Assembly (NCBI GenBank): GCA_003142595.1
Contig: PLMU01000003.1
Location: 132,501 to 196,500, forward strand
Source of the DNA: Phycisphaerales bacterium
GTDB lineage: Bacteria; Planctomycetota; Phycisphaerae; Sedimentisphaerales; UBA12454
Length of the DNA stretch: 64,000 bases
Direction: 5' to 3'
This document shows positions 34,772-45,315 of the stretch, one piece after another (positions within the stretch are counted from its first letter, which is position 1; every line of letters starts with the position of its first letter). The translations under genes were made by a program, and so were the position numbers. The notes under the pieces are model-generated. The model made no database searches, was not told where the DNA came from, and saw nothing but the letters and a program-made list of their open reading frames with translations.

Positions 34772-36112
34772 TTATTCATACCTCAGGATTTTTACCGGCG
34801 AAGTTTTGGCCGCGATTAAGGAAGGCAAAAATGCGCCGAGAACTGAAGCTACTACCGCGGCGATAAAAAACCATATCGCCCAGGACCAGTCGAACTGGCT
34901 CGGAATTTTTGTAAACATATAAACACTGCTGCTCCACAGTTTTAATCCCAGCATCTGCCCGATAGCCTGTTCGATTGCGTTCACATAATGGGTAACGACA
35001 AAACCGATACCCACTCCCGCAGCCGCTCCGATAAGGCCTATAAACAAACCAAACAATAAAAAGACAGAAGTGATATCTGTCGCCGAACCTCCGATGGCTT
35101 TTATAATTGCAAGGTCTTTCTGCTTGGCTTTGACTATCATATAAAAAATACAGAATACCAGGATTATTACGCCTGCGCTTATAATTCCGAATATCAAAAG
35201 CAGAACGCCCATTTGCTTGCGAAGTTCGGCGGCATATTGCGCCTGTTTTTCTATTGCGGTCACAATCTCTGTGTCGGCAACGGAATACGCCGGCCATTCG
35301 AGTTGCTGCGAGGCAAATTCAGTCCATATTTTGCGGACAATCGAAACTGTCTGGTCGGGAGTGAAACCGGCTTTGCATTTGATATGAATAATATCCGCCG
35401 CCTTGTTCTGACTGTCCGAAGGAAACAAAAGGCCGGCCAATGCGTCTATCGGCATAAAAACAAATTTCTTGTCTATGTCGTAAACCGATGTGAAAACTAT
35501 ATCTGAAATTACCGCTTGCGCAGACCGCGAACGAGCCAGGCTGACTAATTCATTGCTGCTGGATTCCGTTGTGCCTGTGGTTATTACAGCTTTTTTCCCG
35601 ATAGAACTTTCGGCAAGAGAAAAATCGTATTGGTCTGTTTTCGGGTCCGGCTCCGATAGTATCGCGATGCCTATATAAATAGGTATGTTGTTTGCCTCGT
35701 CATATTTGAACTGCGGCACAGAAGGCAGTCTTTTTTGTCTTAACAGGTTGTCTTTTAAATTTGTAACCCGGCTTCGGCTCACCGGCTCTATCCCCCAGAT
35801 ACTAACGGCTTTTACATTTCCCGCTCCCAGATGAATAAGACCGCTGGCGGAAAGCACCGGCGTGGCGGAATCGATTTCTTTGGCCTGGAGGAGTTTTTCG
35901 ATAAGAACGTCGTATTGAGTAAATCGGTTCGGCGGCTCAAGAACTATATCGCCGAGATATTCCGATGCGCTCGTTTCTATCGCCCCGATGAACGCAGTAA
36001 AAAGACTTGATACCGTAACAAGCAGCGCCGTCGAAAGCGCTACCGCTGCGATACTGAGAAAAACGATTTTCCGCTTCTTAAGATACCGCAGTGCCAAAAA
36101 AAACTTGAGCAT
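34772..36112 (-). CDS. LolC/LolE-type ABC permease (second of two)
   Basis: 446 residues with the same layout as its downstream neighbour: an N-terminal helix (IVFLSIAAVALSTALLVTVSSLF), periplasmic domain, and three C-terminal spans. The coupling segment is KAKQKDLAIIKAIGGSATDITSVFLLFGLFIGLIG. Two diverged permeases plus one ATPase match a LolCDE complex; no lolA or lolB is seen nearby. It follows lysS by 17 bases. Confidence 0.9.
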   Translation of the reverse strand: MLKFFLALRYLKKRKIVFLSIAAVALSTALLVTVSSLFTAFIGAIETSASEYLGDIVLEPPNRFTQYDVLIEKLLQAKEIDSATPVLSASGLIHLGAGNVKAVSIWGIEPVSRSRVTNLKDNLLRQKRLPSVPQFKYDEANNIPIYIGIAILSEPDPKTDQYDFSLAESSIGKKAVITTGTTESSSNELVSLARSRSAQAVISDIVFTSVYDIDKKFVFMPIDALAGLLFPSDSQNKAADIIHIKCKAGFTPDQTVSIVRKIWTEFASQQLEWPAYSVADTEIVTAIEKQAQYAAELRKQMGVLLLIFGIISAGVIILVFCIFYMIVKAKQKDLAIIKAIGGSATDITSVFLLFGLFIGLIGAAAGVGIGFVVTHYVNAIEQAIGQMLGLKLWSSSVYMFTKIPSQFDWSWAIWFFIAAVVASVLGAFLPSLIAAKTSPVKILRYE

Positions 36113-36129
36113 TTATTTTATCCCGCAGA

Positions 36130-37590
36130 TTATTTTTCCGGCTTCAATAAAGGAAACAGGATAACATCTCTAATATTCGTTGTGCCGGTAAGCAGCATAA
36201 TAAGCCTGTCAATTCCGATACCCAGTCCGCCGGCAGGAGGCATTCCATATTTAAGTGCAGTTATAAAATCCTCATCGAGGCTTCGGAAAGTATTCTCATC
36301 TTCGCCGGCACCTTTGACCTGCGATGTAAAGTTCTCATACTGCACTAAAGGGTCGTTAAGTTCTGTATAGGCGTTTGCTATTTCCATTGCCCCTATATAA
36401 AGTTCGAATCGTTCCGCGTAATCCGGTTTTTCTTTGCTGCGCTTGGTAAGCGGGCACAATTTGCCGGGATAATCAATTACAAAAGTCGGATTGACAAGAT
36501 TCGATTCCACCTTTTCTTCGAAAAGTTTATTTATAATAACCTCGTCGTCCATTTTTGCTTCTTCAAAGCCGATTTCTTTCGCCTTTTTGCGAATCGCTGC
36601 GATATCGTGTATTTCGCATCCGCAGTATTGATTGAAAAGCTCGGCGTATGGAATCTTTTTCCAGGGGCGCGAAAAATCAATCGTATATTCGCCGAATTGC
36701 ATTGTTGAGCTTTCGCAGTGCTTCTTGACAATCGAACAGATAAGCTCTTCGGTGAGTTCCATCATTATATTATAGTCGGCGTAAGCCTGATAAATTTCCA
36801 TCATTGTAAATTCCGGATTATGACGCGGACTCAAACCTTCGTTGCGGAAATTACGGTTTATCTCGAAAACTTTTTCGATGCCGCCTACAAGCAGTCTTTT
36901 TAAAAACAATTCCGGTGCGATTCGCAAATACAAATCGATATCGAGCGCGTTATGATGAGTAATGAACGGCTTTGCCGCCGCACCGCCGGCGATTGTCTGC
37001 ATCATCGGCGTTTCAACTTCATAAAATCCCCGCTCCTGCAAAAATCCGCGAATGGTAGATACTATCGCAAGTCTTTTTTTGAATCTCTGCATCACTTCCG
37101 GATTTGCCCACAAATCCACATACCGCTGACGATATCGGAGTTCCGTATCCGCAAGGCCGTGGAATTTCTCCGGCGGCTGCAAAACAGACTTGGCAAGAAG
37201 CGTGAATTTATCCACCCATATCGTAAGCTCGCCCGTTTTTGTTAGGCCGAGCTGTCCTTCTGCTCCGATTATATCGCCCAGCTCAATCAGTTTTATCAGT
37301 TCCCATTGAGTTTCAAGAAGCTTTTTACTAAGACCAAGCTGAATGGTTCCACTGCTGTCTCGCAAAGTAATGAATATCAATTTGCCGATGTCGCGAAGCA
37401 GAACTATTCTGCCTGCGCATATCGCTCGCTGTGGAGGCTGAATATTTGTATCGAATTTCGCCCTTACAGTTCCTGCCGGTTCGACATTATCGAGCCTGCC
37501 GCCATACGGGTCGACTCCGAGCCGTTTAATTTTCTCGAGTCTTTCTACTCGTTGCTGTTCGAGTTTGCTTGTTTCGACTGGTTCTGTCAT
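36130..37590 (-). CDS. lysS: Lysyl-tRNA synthetase, class II
   Basis: 486 residues, aminoacylates tRNA-Lys. The N-terminal OB-fold (about 55-150) binds the anticodon; the class II motifs are visible as motif 1 ([18 protein letters not shown]), motif 2 ([34 protein letters not shown]) and motif 3 ([27 protein letters not shown]). It overlaps the S41 peptidase by 4 bases and precedes the Lol permeases. Confidence 0.97.
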   Translation of the reverse strand: MTEPVETSKLEQQRVERLEKIKRLGVDPYGGRLDNVEPAGTVRAKFDTNIQPPQRAICAGRIVLLRDIGKLIFITLRDSSGTIQLGLSKKLLETQWELIKLIELGDIIGAEGQLGLTKTGELTIWVDKFTLLAKSVLQPPEKFHGLADTELRYRQRYVDLWANPEVMQRFKKRLAIVSTIRGFLQERGFYEVETPMMQTIAGGAAAKPFITHHNALDIDLYLRIAPELFLKRLLVGGIEKVFEINRNFRNEGLSPRHNPEFTMMEIYQAYADYNIMMELTEELICSIVKKHCESSTMQFGEYTIDFSRPWKKIPYAELFNQYCGCEIHDIAAIRKKAKEIGFEEAKMDDEVIINKLFEEKVESNLVNPTFVIDYPGKLCPLTKRSKEKPDYAERFELYIGAMEIANAYTELNDPLVQYENFTSQVKGAGEDENTFRSLDEDFITALKYGMPPAGGLGIGIDRLIMLLTGTTNIRDVILFPLLKPEK

Positions 37591-39893
37591 TGCTGAATTC
37601 CTGATTCGATAAGTTTTGCTTTCGCGACAAGAATCGCTACGGCAAGCTGACTGTCGGCATCGAGAGTTTCCTCAAGATTGTGCCTTTTCAGTTCCCGTTT
37701 ATTCTGGTCGTGTCCCGCCGCGGCCAGAACATCGTTATCCCTCTCGAAATCGAGCATCTTTTTGATTTCGTCACTGATTAGCTCTACTTTCACATTCGGC
37801 ATAATGCCCCAGTCTGTCTTGCCGGCTTTTTCCTTCGCCCAGCGGTCGTTGACTCTCTGGCCCGATGGAAGATGATAGTATGCCATTGTATATTTTAGCT
37901 GTGCTCCGCCGCCCGGATAGTTGATGACTTGCTGAACGCTTCCTTTGCCGTAACTTTGCTCACCCACAAGCGTTGCTCTTGAAAATGCTTTGTCCGCAAG
38001 GGCGCCCGCCACAATTTCAGATGCGCTTGCAGAACCTGCATTTATCAGTATCACAAGCGGATAATAAGGATGCGTCCCTTTCTTTTGAGCCGTCTCCCAT
38101 GTCGGCAGACCAACTCTCGGCTGAGTGCTTACAATTGTGCCTTTTTCAACAAAAAAATCCGCGATATTTGCTGCGCTTTGAAGATAGCCGCCGCTATTGT
38201 ATCTCAAATCAAGAATAAGAGCTTTCATACCCTGACCTTCAAGCCGGGTAAGAACTGCATCAAGGTTTGGCGCCGTTGTTTCTGAAAACTGCGTAACCTT
38301 GACATAACCTATCTTATCCTTATCGTTAACGAAGTATCGCCAGCTGCCCGAACTGTCTCTGCCCCAGCCGCGGGTAGTAGGCACTATGATTTTTGCCCTG
38401 GTGATTTCTACATCAAATGTTTTTTCTTCGCTTGGCCTGCGGATTGTAAGTTTGACTTTCGTGCCCGCCGGACCGGTAATTTTGCTCACTGCGCAGGTGA
38501 CTGTCATATCCTTGGTGCTTTCGCCGTTAACGGCATCTATTATATCGCCCGCGTCAATACCGGAATTATATGCAGGCGTATCAGGAACTAAACTTTCAGC
38601 CTTTAGCGGCCCGTCTTGCTTGGATATTTCAACGCCTATTCCAGTAAATTCGTTCGTAATATTCTTTTCAAAATCGTCAACTTGTTTCGGCCAGATTATC
38701 ATCGTATGCGGGTCAAGCGTATTCAGGCAGGCATCCGCAATGTGCCATATTATTATTTGTTCCGGCAGTTTTATCGTCGCCGAATTCAGAGCGAGGATGT
38801 GTTTGAAAAATCTCTCGAACTGGTCCTTGCTCAAACTTGCCGGCCCGCCCAATGGCGAGGCCCCCTCAGCCTTATAATCCTTTTCCAGTGATGAAAGCCC
38901 CATCACAAACTGCGGTATTTTATCTTTTTCGAACTTAATTTTTAAATTTTTATCTAATTCCTTCGAAAGACTCAGCACTTCCGCAAGATACCGGCATCGC
39001 TCGAACGTTTTCTCGACCATATCGCTGTAATAAAAAGGCTCGACATAACCATACTCAAGAACATCGAGACTGCGAATAAACATATCTGGTTTTATCTTTT
39101 CGTATCGGTCTGTGGATGTTTCACAGGGACTGTCTATCAGCGAACTTTTGATTATCGCCTTTTCCTCAAGCTCTTTTCTTTTGTCGGAATATTCTTTGTT
39201 ATCCTTGTAAAGGATATCGAGCCAGCTATAACAGTAAATCATCGCGTCGAGCCATTCGCCTTTAGATTCGTAATCTTCGCCGGCTTTTTTCGCCCTTTCA
39301 ATGGTAGCCTTTACAAATGGCTCGTCTAAAATTTCCGTCTTATGTTTTTCGTCGGCGGATTCCTGGGCTTTGACGATCACTGGAAATACTTCCAGCAGAT
39401 TAGGCTCGCCTTCAACCCTTCTGGAGCTAATCAGAAAAATCTCCGACAGGTTAGACTTGCCTTCGGTCTGCAGCCAGTCATCTTCAAGCCATTTGGTAAT
39501 AATCGAGAAAATCGTCGATAAATTAGGTTCATTCGTTTCGGGCTGCAATTTGAATTTTTCAAGCTCCGCTATTTTTTGCTCGTAAGTTTCTTTTCTTGCC
39601 TGCTCTCTCGACTGCTGAATTTTATCGTACTGCGAAATTATCTTCAAAAGAGACTTCGACGGGGGACTATTTACGTCAGCCTGTTTAATAGTGCGCTGTG
39701 CCTCGGCAAAATTGCCGTCACATATCTCCTGTATGGCGGCTTTTACAGAAGGTGTTAAGGGAACATTGCTCTCCGTCTGCTGCCCAGCCGAAACCCTGGT
39801 CTCATGCCGGGAAGCCTCCGGAGCGGTTGACATCGAAAATGCAGACGTTAAGGTAAGATGCAGTGCTAAAATAAATACTATTAATTTTTTCAT
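37587..39893 (-). CDS. S41-family carboxy-terminal processing peptidase with PDZ domain
   Basis: 768 residues. Signal peptide [19 protein letters not shown], a long N-terminal region (to about residue 330) with three imperfect repeats of the type NLSxIFxI near residues 110-170, then a PDZ domain ([27 protein letters not shown]) and an S41 domain with the catalytic Ser in [19 protein letters not shown] and the Lys in [11 protein letters not shown]. CtpA-like proteins process or degrade exported proteins. Its N-terminal extension is longer than the usual 400-residue CtpA. It is 30 bases downstream of fba. Confidence 0.92.
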   Translation of the reverse strand: MKKLIVFILALHLTLTSAFSMSTAPEASRHETRVSAGQQTESNVPLTPSVKAAIQEICDGNFAEAQRTIKQADVNSPPSKSLLKIISQYDKIQQSREQARKETYEQKIAELEKFKLQPETNEPNLSTIFSIITKWLEDDWLQTEGKSNLSEIFLISSRRVEGEPNLLEVFPVIVKAQESADEKHKTEILDEPFVKATIERAKKAGEDYESKGEWLDAMIYCYSWLDILYKDNKEYSDKRKELEEKAIIKSSLIDSPCETSTDRYEKIKPDMFIRSLDVLEYGYVEPFYYSDMVEKTFERCRYLAEVLSLSKELDKNLKIKFEKDKIPQFVMGLSSLEKDYKAEGASPLGGPASLSKDQFERFFKHILALNSATIKLPEQIIIWHIADACLNTLDPHTMIIWPKQVDDFEKNITNEFTGIGVEISKQDGPLKAESLVPDTPAYNSGIDAGDIIDAVNGESTKDMTVTCAVSKITGPAGTKVKLTIRRPSEEKTFDVEITRAKIIVPTTRGWGRDSSGSWRYFVNDKDKIGYVKVTQFSETTAPNLDAVLTRLEGQGMKALILDLRYNSGGYLQSAANIADFFVEKGTIVSTQPRVGLPTWETAQKKGTHPYYPLVILINAGSASASEIVAGALADKAFSRATLVGEQSYGKGSVQQVINYPGGGAQLKYTMAYYHLPSGQRVNDRWAKEKAGKTDWGIMPNVKVELISDEIKKMLDFERDNDVLAAAGHDQNKRELKRHNLEETLDADSQLAVAILVAKAKLIESGIQQ

Positions 39894-39923
39894 TATTTTT
39901 AAATTTTCAATTTTAAATTTTTC

Positions 39924-40874
39924 TTACAGGCATTCGCCGGCTTTACCGGTGCAGCCCAGGACGTCGAGTTTATGCGATACCATTGCCTTTATCGCGTCTC
40001 TTGCCGGGCCAAGATAATTTCTCGGGTCGAACTCCGAAGGCTTCTCGGCAAATACCTGGCGAATCTTGGCTGTCATTGCCATACGCAGGTCGGTATCGAT
40101 ATTAACTTTGCAAACCGCCATTTTCGCCGCTTTGGAAATAGCCGCTTCCGGCACGCCCATCGCGTTGGGCATCTTGCCGCCGTATTTATTAATAAGGTCG
40201 ACAAATTCTTTCAACACTGAACTTGAACCGTGCATCACCAGAGGATAGCCGGGTAGTTTGTCCGCGACAGCCTGCAGTACGTCAAAGGCAAGCTTGGGTT
40301 CGGATTTGAACTTGAAAGCGCCGTGACTTGTTCCGCAGGCGACGGCAAGCGAATCGCAACCGGTCTTTTCGTAAAATTCGACGACCTGGTCAGGGTCTGT
40401 CAGGTGTTTGGAAACATCATCGTGGCTCACCCCGACAACGTCTTCTTCGATACCGCCCAGTTGTCCTAATTCGGCTTCGACAGTAACGTTGTATTTATGA
40501 GCGTAATCGACGACCTGTTTTGTAACCTTGATATTCTCCGCAAAAGGATTATGCGATGCATCAATCATAACAGACGTAAAACCGTCATCGACGCACTGTT
40601 TGCACAACTCGACGGTATCGCCGTGGTCTAAGTGCATACAAATCGGAATGTCCGGATTTTCACGAACCGCTACGTCGATAATCGCCCGCAAATAACTCAT
40701 AGAGGCGTATTTTCTCGCGCCGCGCGATATCTGCAGAATTACAGGAGCCTTCTTTTCAGCAACGGCACTGATAATGCCCTGCGTAATCTCCATATTGTTG
40801 ACATTAAACGCCCCTATCGCATAGCCGTTCTTATAGGCCATTTTGAACATCTTTTTCGTATTAACCAATGCCAT
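39924..40874 (-). CDS. fba: Class II fructose-bisphosphate aldolase
   Basis: 316 residues, zinc-dependent glycolytic/gluconeogenic aldolase. ICMHLDHGDTVELC carries the zinc His and catalytic Asp; MIDASHNPFAEN and VTVEAELGQLGG hold the second metal and phosphate-site residues; HGSSSVLKEF and VNIDTDLR close the active site. AAGGA lies upstream of ATG 40874. First gene in the tight minus-strand run. Confidence 0.95.
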   Translation of the reverse strand: MALVNTKKMFKMAYKNGYAIGAFNVNNMEITQGIISAVAEKKAPVILQISRGARKYASMSYLRAIIDVAVRENPDIPICMHLDHGDTVELCKQCVDDGFTSVMIDASHNPFAENIKVTKQVVDYAHKYNVTVEAELGQLGGIEEDVVGVSHDDVSKHLTDPDQVVEFYEKTGCDSLAVACGTSHGAFKFKSEPKLAFDVLQAVADKLPGYPLVMHGSSSVLKEFVDLINKYGGKMPNAMGVPEAAISKAAKMAVCKVNIDTDLRMAMTAKIRQVFAEKPSEFDPRNYLGPARDAIKAMVSHKLDVLGCTGKAGECL

Positions 40875-40963
40875 TTTATCGTTTCCTTAAAAAAATTTAT
40901 AGACTAAAATACCATACACTAATTAACGGCATAAAAAAACCATTGTTTTCTGCGCCATTTGGA

Positions 40964-43900
40964 TTAATAATTGCGATCCATCGGGGCATCCACGTTGCCA
41001 AGCGACCTCATTTTGCCGGAACCCATTTCGCCGATTCCCTCCGGCCATATAGTAAACATTATAGTGCGCCTGTCAAGAGTTTCGTCTACGCTGTAGGTAA
41101 TACCGTAACAGAGCCTGTGGTATCGCCTGATAAGAGAAACTTGTGTAAGTGTTCTTCCATCGCGCTTGAAATCGTACTGCTCCGCAAAGGCAAGGGTGTA
41201 ACGTGGGTTGATTTTATATGTCGCTGCGAAAGTAAGGGCCTCTGAGCCTTTATCCCCATCAACTACTATACTTCTCATATACCGTGTGCCGATGTAATAA
41301 CTCAAATTCGGCCAGACAAGCCGGGATAGTCCTACATTGAACTGCTCTATCTTATTATCCTGCACGTCATAATCCAGGTCGCTCAGGATTGCCGTTGTAT
41401 CGCTTAGTCTCCAGATATAATCCGCATTTACACTGTCGCGCTGCGGCCCATACAGCCCAAAGGTTCTGTAAGTGCTGCCCAGGTCGCTGTTGAATATGCT
41501 TGGCATCGCTATCGTGGAAAGAGGCGCAAACGGATTATTCCACAAAGGCCTGTCGGCTCGTCTTAAATTGGAAGGATCGCTGACCTTTGTATATGACACG
41601 TCCAAACGCATCAAGTCGAGAATCCTTTCCTTCTCGCCCTGGCCTCGTTTGGTCTGCCATCGCTGCAATAGGCCTAAAGTGTAATTATTTCTCTGCTTGA
41701 CCAATTCGGTGCTCTCGGCAAAAACCGCTGCGTTGACATACGGTTTTACAATATGACGAATGCCGTTGATATCCCAGAACTTCGAATGGATATTGTAGTT
41801 TTTCCAGTACTGAGTGGAAGCCCTTACACCGGCCTCCCCAATGAAAACCTCTTTTTCGCCAAAGCCGGTGCCTGTGCCGATGGCCGTAGCACGGTCAAAA
41901 CCGGTTCTGTCGTCATATCCGAATGTGCCGGCTACATAAGGCACGATATTGCCGGTTTTAAATTTGAGCGGTAAATCGAGCTCGTTGCGGGTCGAACCGA
42001 ATGTGAAATATTCGTTTGGAATGGTCAAGTCGTGGTCCTTGCCCGTTAGCTGGCGGAATCTGCCGGCCATGCTGTCGCTGTATAAGGTAAACTTGTCGTT
42101 GAATAGCGACTGGCCCGTTAAATGATACTGCGCTGATGGAAGGTCTTCAAGCTGGTCGGCAAAATTATTTATCCTGAATCTGCCAAGCACTGCAAATGCC
42201 TGGTTGTCCTTCAGCCATTTCAGTTGCGCGCTGGTTTCCTGGCCTCCGCCGGACAAATATTTATCCCGGTGAAAAGATTCGAGATAATTTTCATCCGACA
42301 TATAGCTGGATTCCAGCGTTAACTGCCAGTGATTTGGCAAAAATTGCCTGTGCTGGAAATTCAGCATCCCTCTTAAAGTATTTGGAGGCACCAGGTTTTG
42401 CCTGTCTCTGCTCAGGTCGTCTTTGCCGTGGTCGTCTATTATATATCCGTTAATATTTCCGTAATATTTGTCTCTTTGATATGATATATCAGCACCTATT
42501 CCTGTGCCGCGCTTTGAGTAGCTATCAACCATAAGAGTCGAATCCACGCCTTTTGGTTCGCGAAGACCCAGAACTCTTGTAAGATACCATGCTGACTCTA
42601 TCGATGTGCCGAATGTTTTGTCGCGGCTGACCTGTAGACTCTTAAGAGGCATATCAGTCCTCTCAAGGTTAGTCCGGAAATACGGCCACCAAAACACCGT
42701 CCGGTCGTCAACTTTCATCTTCACATTTTTCGCCATTACATCGTAACTGTGCTTGTCGAGTTGGCCGGCCTCCTGGTCGATTGCTGTGCTATCGGCGATA
42801 TAAATCTCCGAAGCTGTCATGGAAATCTTGGGTACGTAAAATTCGCTGCTGGTAACTGTAACGTTGTTGCCTGCGAATTTATTTTCCGCGACTTGCTTGA
42901 GTTTGTCCGCTCTTACATAAATCGGAATTCCACGCATCGGGTCGAATGTCCGCATATTGGCATTTATGACAAGTGCCTGCTTTTTCTGAAAATCGTAATA
43001 GACCTCATCGGCGCGAATCGTCCTGTTGCTCTCAGTCATTACTATATTGCCGCGGAAATAAATCGCCTTGACCGTGTTGTCGGCCGGCAAAATATCAGAA
43101 GTTTTATTCGGCTCGTTTGTTTTGCGCGTATAAAATATAACCGCACAGTCTGCCTGGAACTCAAGCAGTTTGCCTAGTTCATCCTGCTTTTGCCACAGAT
43201 AAAACCTGTTCATAACCGTTGCTATGCTCGTATTATCGGGCAGATTTTCATTTGTGATTTTTATAGGCTCTTCTGTCGCGCTACTTATGTTGACTGGATA
43301 TTGAAATTTCGGTGCAGGCGCCAAAGGCACCACTGGTGCCGGCGGCGCAGCTTGCTTGGCGGATGATTTTTGCTGACCGGCTGTTTTGCCCTGGCCGAAA
43401 GCTCTTTTAAAAATTCCCGGCTTAGGACCTTGCGGCTGTTGCTGTCCCGGTTGCAATTGCTCCGGTTGTTGCTGCTCCTGTAATTGCCCCTGCTGTTGCT
43501 CCTGGGCGGCAACGGCTTTTCCTTCCGCAGAAGGAACAGGAGGAGCAGGAGGTTTTATCTGACCTGTCGCCATAAGTGCATTTTGATAAACCTGACTTGT
43601 TCGCGGGTCTTCTTCGATTCGCTCTTTAGCTGTCGCGAAAATTTCCCCAAGCACCACAAAATTGGCAACCATCGATTCGACACCTTCAACCATCGGCTTT
43701 TCTATAGCAAGGCCCGATGTCTTTGAACCGCTGCCGGAGCTGACCGTTACTTTACCCTGGAGATAAACGGTTACCTTATGGTCGACATTTGTACTGCCGC
43801 GATGCTCGGAGACAACGCTGTTTATCCAGACAACAGCCTCTTTGCTTTTTAATTGATTATCGCCAAGAACAAAATTGAAACCATCGCTAAATACGAGGAT

Positions 43901-44056
43901 CTGTTCGCCGTTCGAGACCTGGAAGCTTGTCATTGTCCCGCCGCCAAGATGGAGGTCGTCGGCGCCGAAAAATTGTGCCTTGCCGGAATCTATTCCACAA
44001 AAGCCTTCCGTGCAAAAAAACAATACCGCTACAAGGCAGATAAGTTGTTTACGCAT
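40964..44056 (-). CDS. lptD: LPS-assembly outer-membrane protein LptD, long form
   Basis: 1030 residues from ATG 44056, which has GGAAG upstream and gives the signal peptide RKQLICLVAVLFFCTEGFCG; a frame to 44110 adds 18 residues. The N-terminal region has OstA/LptA-like beta-jellyroll repeats (KAQFFGADDLHLGGG and again from about 340, VMTESNRTIRADEVYYDFQKK), separated by a Gln/Pro-rich linker (about 195-265). The C-terminal half is a beta-barrel with LGSTYRTFGLYGPQRD, YYIGTRYMRS, YRISRRYH-like strands and ends in a long barrel. LptD inserts LPS in the outer leaflet. It is at the 3' end of nothing else: no LptE seen. Confidence 0.85.
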   Translation of the reverse strand: MRKQLICLVAVLFFCTEGFCGIDSGKAQFFGADDLHLGGGTMTSFQVSNGEQILVFSDGFNFVLGDNQLKSKEAVVWINSVVSEHRGSTNVDHKVTVYLQGKVTVSSGSGSKTSGLAIEKPMVEGVESMVANFVVLGEIFATAKERIEEDPRTSQVYQNALMATGQIKPPAPPVPSAEGKAVAAQEQQQGQLQEQQQPEQLQPGQQQPQGPKPGIFKRAFGQGKTAGQQKSSAKQAAPPAPVVPLAPAPKFQYPVNISSATEEPIKITNENLPDNTSIATVMNRFYLWQKQDELGKLLEFQADCAVIFYTRKTNEPNKTSDILPADNTVKAIYFRGNIVMTESNRTIRADEVYYDFQKKQALVINANMRTFDPMRGIPIYVRADKLKQVAENKFAGNNVTVTSSEFYVPKISMTASEIYIADSTAIDQEAGQLDKHSYDVMAKNVKMKVDDRTVFWWPYFRTNLERTDMPLKSLQVSRDKTFGTSIESAWYLTRVLGLREPKGVDSTLMVDSYSKRGTGIGADISYQRDKYYGNINGYIIDDHGKDDLSRDRQNLVPPNTLRGMLNFQHRQFLPNHWQLTLESSYMSDENYLESFHRDKYLSGGGQETSAQLKWLKDNQAFAVLGRFRINNFADQLEDLPSAQYHLTGQSLFNDKFTLYSDSMAGRFRQLTGKDHDLTIPNEYFTFGSTRNELDLPLKFKTGNIVPYVAGTFGYDDRTGFDRATAIGTGTGFGEKEVFIGEAGVRASTQYWKNYNIHSKFWDINGIRHIVKPYVNAAVFAESTELVKQRNNYTLGLLQRWQTKRGQGEKERILDLMRLDVSYTKVSDPSNLRRADRPLWNNPFAPLSTIAMPSIFNSDLGSTYRTFGLYGPQRDSVNADYIWRLSDTTAILSDLDYDVQDNKIEQFNVGLSRLVWPNLSYYIGTRYMRSIVVDGDKGSEALTFAATYKINPRYTLAFAEQYDFKRDGRTLTQVSLIRRYHRLCYGITYSVDETLDRRTIMFTIWPEGIGEMGSGKMRSLGNVDAPMDRNY

Positions 44057-44273
44057 ATCTTCCAGTAAAATCCATTTAATTGCTGTGATTATAGCTATAC
44101 TGAAACACAAATCCAGTTATAAATCCGTGAAAACCTTGATATTAATACTGATATCGGCATTTTGTAACTTACGGTCCCATAAAATGTTGCAAAAATAATT
44201 TTATAGTTGCTATTCGCCGCCTAAAAGCTATAAGTCGTTGTTAAATAAAATGATATGATAGGATAATCCTAAA

Positions 44274-44540
44274 ATGGCAAAAGAGTTCTCGGGTTTTCAG
44301 AGAAAAGTTATAAACGATTATTACAGGAACCTCGACAAAATCGCGCTGACAAGGCTTCAGGAACTGGTGACAGAAATTTATCTTACCGAAACTGAGGAAA
44401 AGAAATCCAAACTATGGCAAAGGGTCGAAAAGGCTTTGAACCAGTTGAAAATTCCTCAGCCCATCGCTGGGCACATATTAAAACAGCAGGATCCGCAGCT
44501 CCTGGCCAAAAACATTAACGATTGGCTGAAATCTTGTTGA
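44274..44540 (+). CDS. Small helical protein of unknown function
   Basis: 88 residues, charged and helical throughout, no signal peptide, no Cys cluster (one C-terminal Cys). KVINDYYRNLDKIALTRLQELVTEIYLTETEEKKSKLWQRVEKALNQLKIP looks like a two-helix bundle. AGGATAATCCT, with AGGA as a weak SD, precedes ATG 44274. It is followed by the PEP-CTERM gene by 34 bases. I do not recognise a family; it may be a planctomycete-restricted protein. Confidence 0.65.
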   Translation: MAKEFSGFQRKVINDYYRNLDKIALTRLQELVTEIYLTETEEKKSKLWQRVEKALNQLKIPQPIAGHILKQQDPQLLAKNINDWLKSC

Positions 44541-44574
44541 ATCTCGCCGTTATCGTCCTATAATAAAGCCTGTT

Positions 44575-45207
44575 ATGGACTATCACAGCAAGAGATTGTG
44601 CGCATTATTTGCGGGCGGAGTATTTGTTGTCATATCTCAAATGTCCGCCTTCGGAGCAAATTATTTCTCCTTTGGCAAAAGCGTTAATCAGTCTTTCGGT
44701 CCGGCCGACACCAAGGACAGCTGGGTTTCCACGAGTATTTTCGTACCTGTTAGCGGAACAATTCAAAATATTGACCTTGCTCTCAACCTGCAGCATACGA
44801 GTTTTTGCGACCTCTGGATTTATATTGATAGCCCATCTGGCACAACGGCGTGCATCAATAGCTATGACAAGAACAATTTTGTTGCACACAGAAATATCAA
44901 TGGCTGGATAGTATTTGATGAAGAAAGTCTGTTTGGAATCGACAATACATCCCAGTTTAATATGGGGCTTTTCAGGTCAAACGGCCCCGATAGCCTTAGT
45001 AAGTTTTATGGTGAGCAAAGTTATGGCACCTGGCAGGTGCGAATCCAGGATGTCCGTTATAATGACACGGGGATATTAAAAGATGTAAGATTCGATATGC
45101 TCATAGACCCGGAACCGTTAAACCCTCTTTTTGTTCCCGAGCCCGCGACACTACTTTTGGCAACGGCCGGTGCCGCTTTTCTATTGAGATTCAAAAGGAA
45201 TGTTTGA
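44575..45207 (+). CDS. PEP-CTERM sorted exported protein with P-domain
   Basis: 210 residues. Signal peptide (LCALFAGGVFVVISQMSAFGA), a beta-sandwich that resembles a proprotein-convertase P domain (IFVPVSGTIQNIDLALNLQHTSFCDLWIYIDSPSGTTACI, and GEQSYGTWQVRIQDVRYNDTGILKDVRFDMLI), and a C-terminal sorting signal VPEPATLLLATAGAAFLLRFKR: the PEP motif, a hydrophobic helix and a basic end. Such proteins are processed by an exosortase; none is in this window. Function unknown, probably cell-surface or extracellular. Confidence 0.88.
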   Translation: MDYHSKRLCALFAGGVFVVISQMSAFGANYFSFGKSVNQSFGPADTKDSWVSTSIFVPVSGTIQNIDLALNLQHTSFCDLWIYIDSPSGTTACINSYDKNNFVAHRNINGWIVFDEESLFGIDNTSQFNMGLFRSNGPDSLSKFYGEQSYGTWQVRIQDVRYNDTGILKDVRFDMLIDPEPLNPLFVPEPATLLLATAGAAFLLRFKRNV

Positions 45208-45315
45208 GTTGGAGAAAAAACTCCTCTTTTGCCGATAATAATTTTATATGGAATTACGCGGAAATTATGCGCATTGTATAAAAAAATCGTTTTTATAGGA
45301 CTTGTGAGGTGAACA

